Assembly: GCF_013618625.1 (NCBI RefSeq)
Contig: NZ_JABRWO010000001.1
Span: 744,001-808,000, forward strand
Direction: 5' to 3'
Source of the DNA: Bremerella alba
Lineage (GTDB): Bacteria; Planctomycetota; Planctomycetia; Pirellulales; Pirellulaceae
Length of the DNA: 64,000 nucleotides
This document shows, piece after piece, positions 63,923 to 64,000 of the stretch. The notes under the pieces are model-generated. The model was given only the letters and a program-made list of their open reading frames with translations, searched no databases and was not told the origin of the DNA. Both the position numbers and the translations under genes were made by a program. Each line of letters starts with the position of its first letter. The first letter of the stretch is position 1.

Positions 63923-64000
63923 ATGAGCGCTTATCTCATCTTGCTTGGTCTAATCACGAGTGCTTGGGCAATCGTCGGTTTCAGCGTCGCGATGCTCTTG
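63923..64000 (+). CDS. start of a membrane protein, 3' end outside window
   Basis: The frame starts MSAYLILLGLITSAWAIVGFSVAM and stays open to the last base. The strongly hydrophobic start suggests a signal peptide or first membrane helix. There is no clear ribosome binding site. The product cannot be named. Confidence 0.45.
   Translation, partial: MSAYLILLGLITSAWAIVGFSVAMLL

Overview
The window reads as a chromosomal segment of a planctomycete, most likely a Pirellulaceae relative (Blastopirellula/Bremerella/Rhodopirellula type). The signs are repeated pilin-like DUF1559 genes each followed by a small lipoprotein, several Cys-type sulfatases, a YTV-type repeat protein of the planctomycete cell wall, and membrane proteins with NPFxSP or QFSL-type motifs. 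The genus is inference. No tRNA, rRNA, CRISPR array, insertion sequence or phage gene was seen.

Layout. 1-15.8 kb: six DUF1559 + lipoprotein cassettes (the first cut by the window edge), interrupted by a membrane-anchored GDPD phosphodiesterase, a His-rich secreted protein in the third cassette's operon, and an exported alkaline phosphatase. 15.8-25.7 kb: four exported sulfatases around a two-domain PQQ-type sugar dehydrogenase with CxxCH motifs, plus an RraB-like protein; this suggests breakdown of sulfated sugars outside the cytoplasm. 25.9-36.9 kb: mainly metabolic enzymes (aldo/keto reductase, quinone-oxidoreductase-like enzyme, ThDP decarboxylase, dienelactone-hydrolase-like lipoprotein, MutY, secreted zinc peptidase, lipoate ligase, SDR). 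36.9-38.2 kb: a gap of over 1.3 kb with no convincing gene. 38.2-45.3 kb: housekeeping sigma factor, an 11-bp periodic repeat, a tight operon of four NPFxSP membrane proteins, a methyltransferase, two paralogous membrane proteins and AroE. 45.4-49.8 kb: Cu/Zn superoxide dismutase without its usual cysteines, a divergent DUF1990/SDR pair, and the YTV-type protein. 49.9-52.4 kb: a hybrid histidine kinase with an ethylene-receptor-like sensor. 52.4-58.4 kb: the replication module dnaA-dnaN-dciA-gyrB on the minus strand, with recF absent and a likely oriC between dnaA and dnaN. 58.4-64 kb: cysteine desulfurase, a TPR-like protein, universal stress protein, two DUF3592 proteins and small genes.

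Most notable: (1) a candidate origin with DnaA-trios and a DnaA-box-like site next to dnaN, together with a DnaA lacking its N-terminal domain I; (2) nine degenerate DnaA-box-like 11-mers in exact helical phase behind the sigma factor gene; (3) a kinase sensor that keeps all the main ethylene/copper-site residues of plant ETR1; (4) repeated DUF1559-lipoprotein cassettes, three of which share a GATATCCCG-type upstream motif; (5) the four-gene NPFxSP operon. Functions are assigned by reading motifs only; no database search was run.
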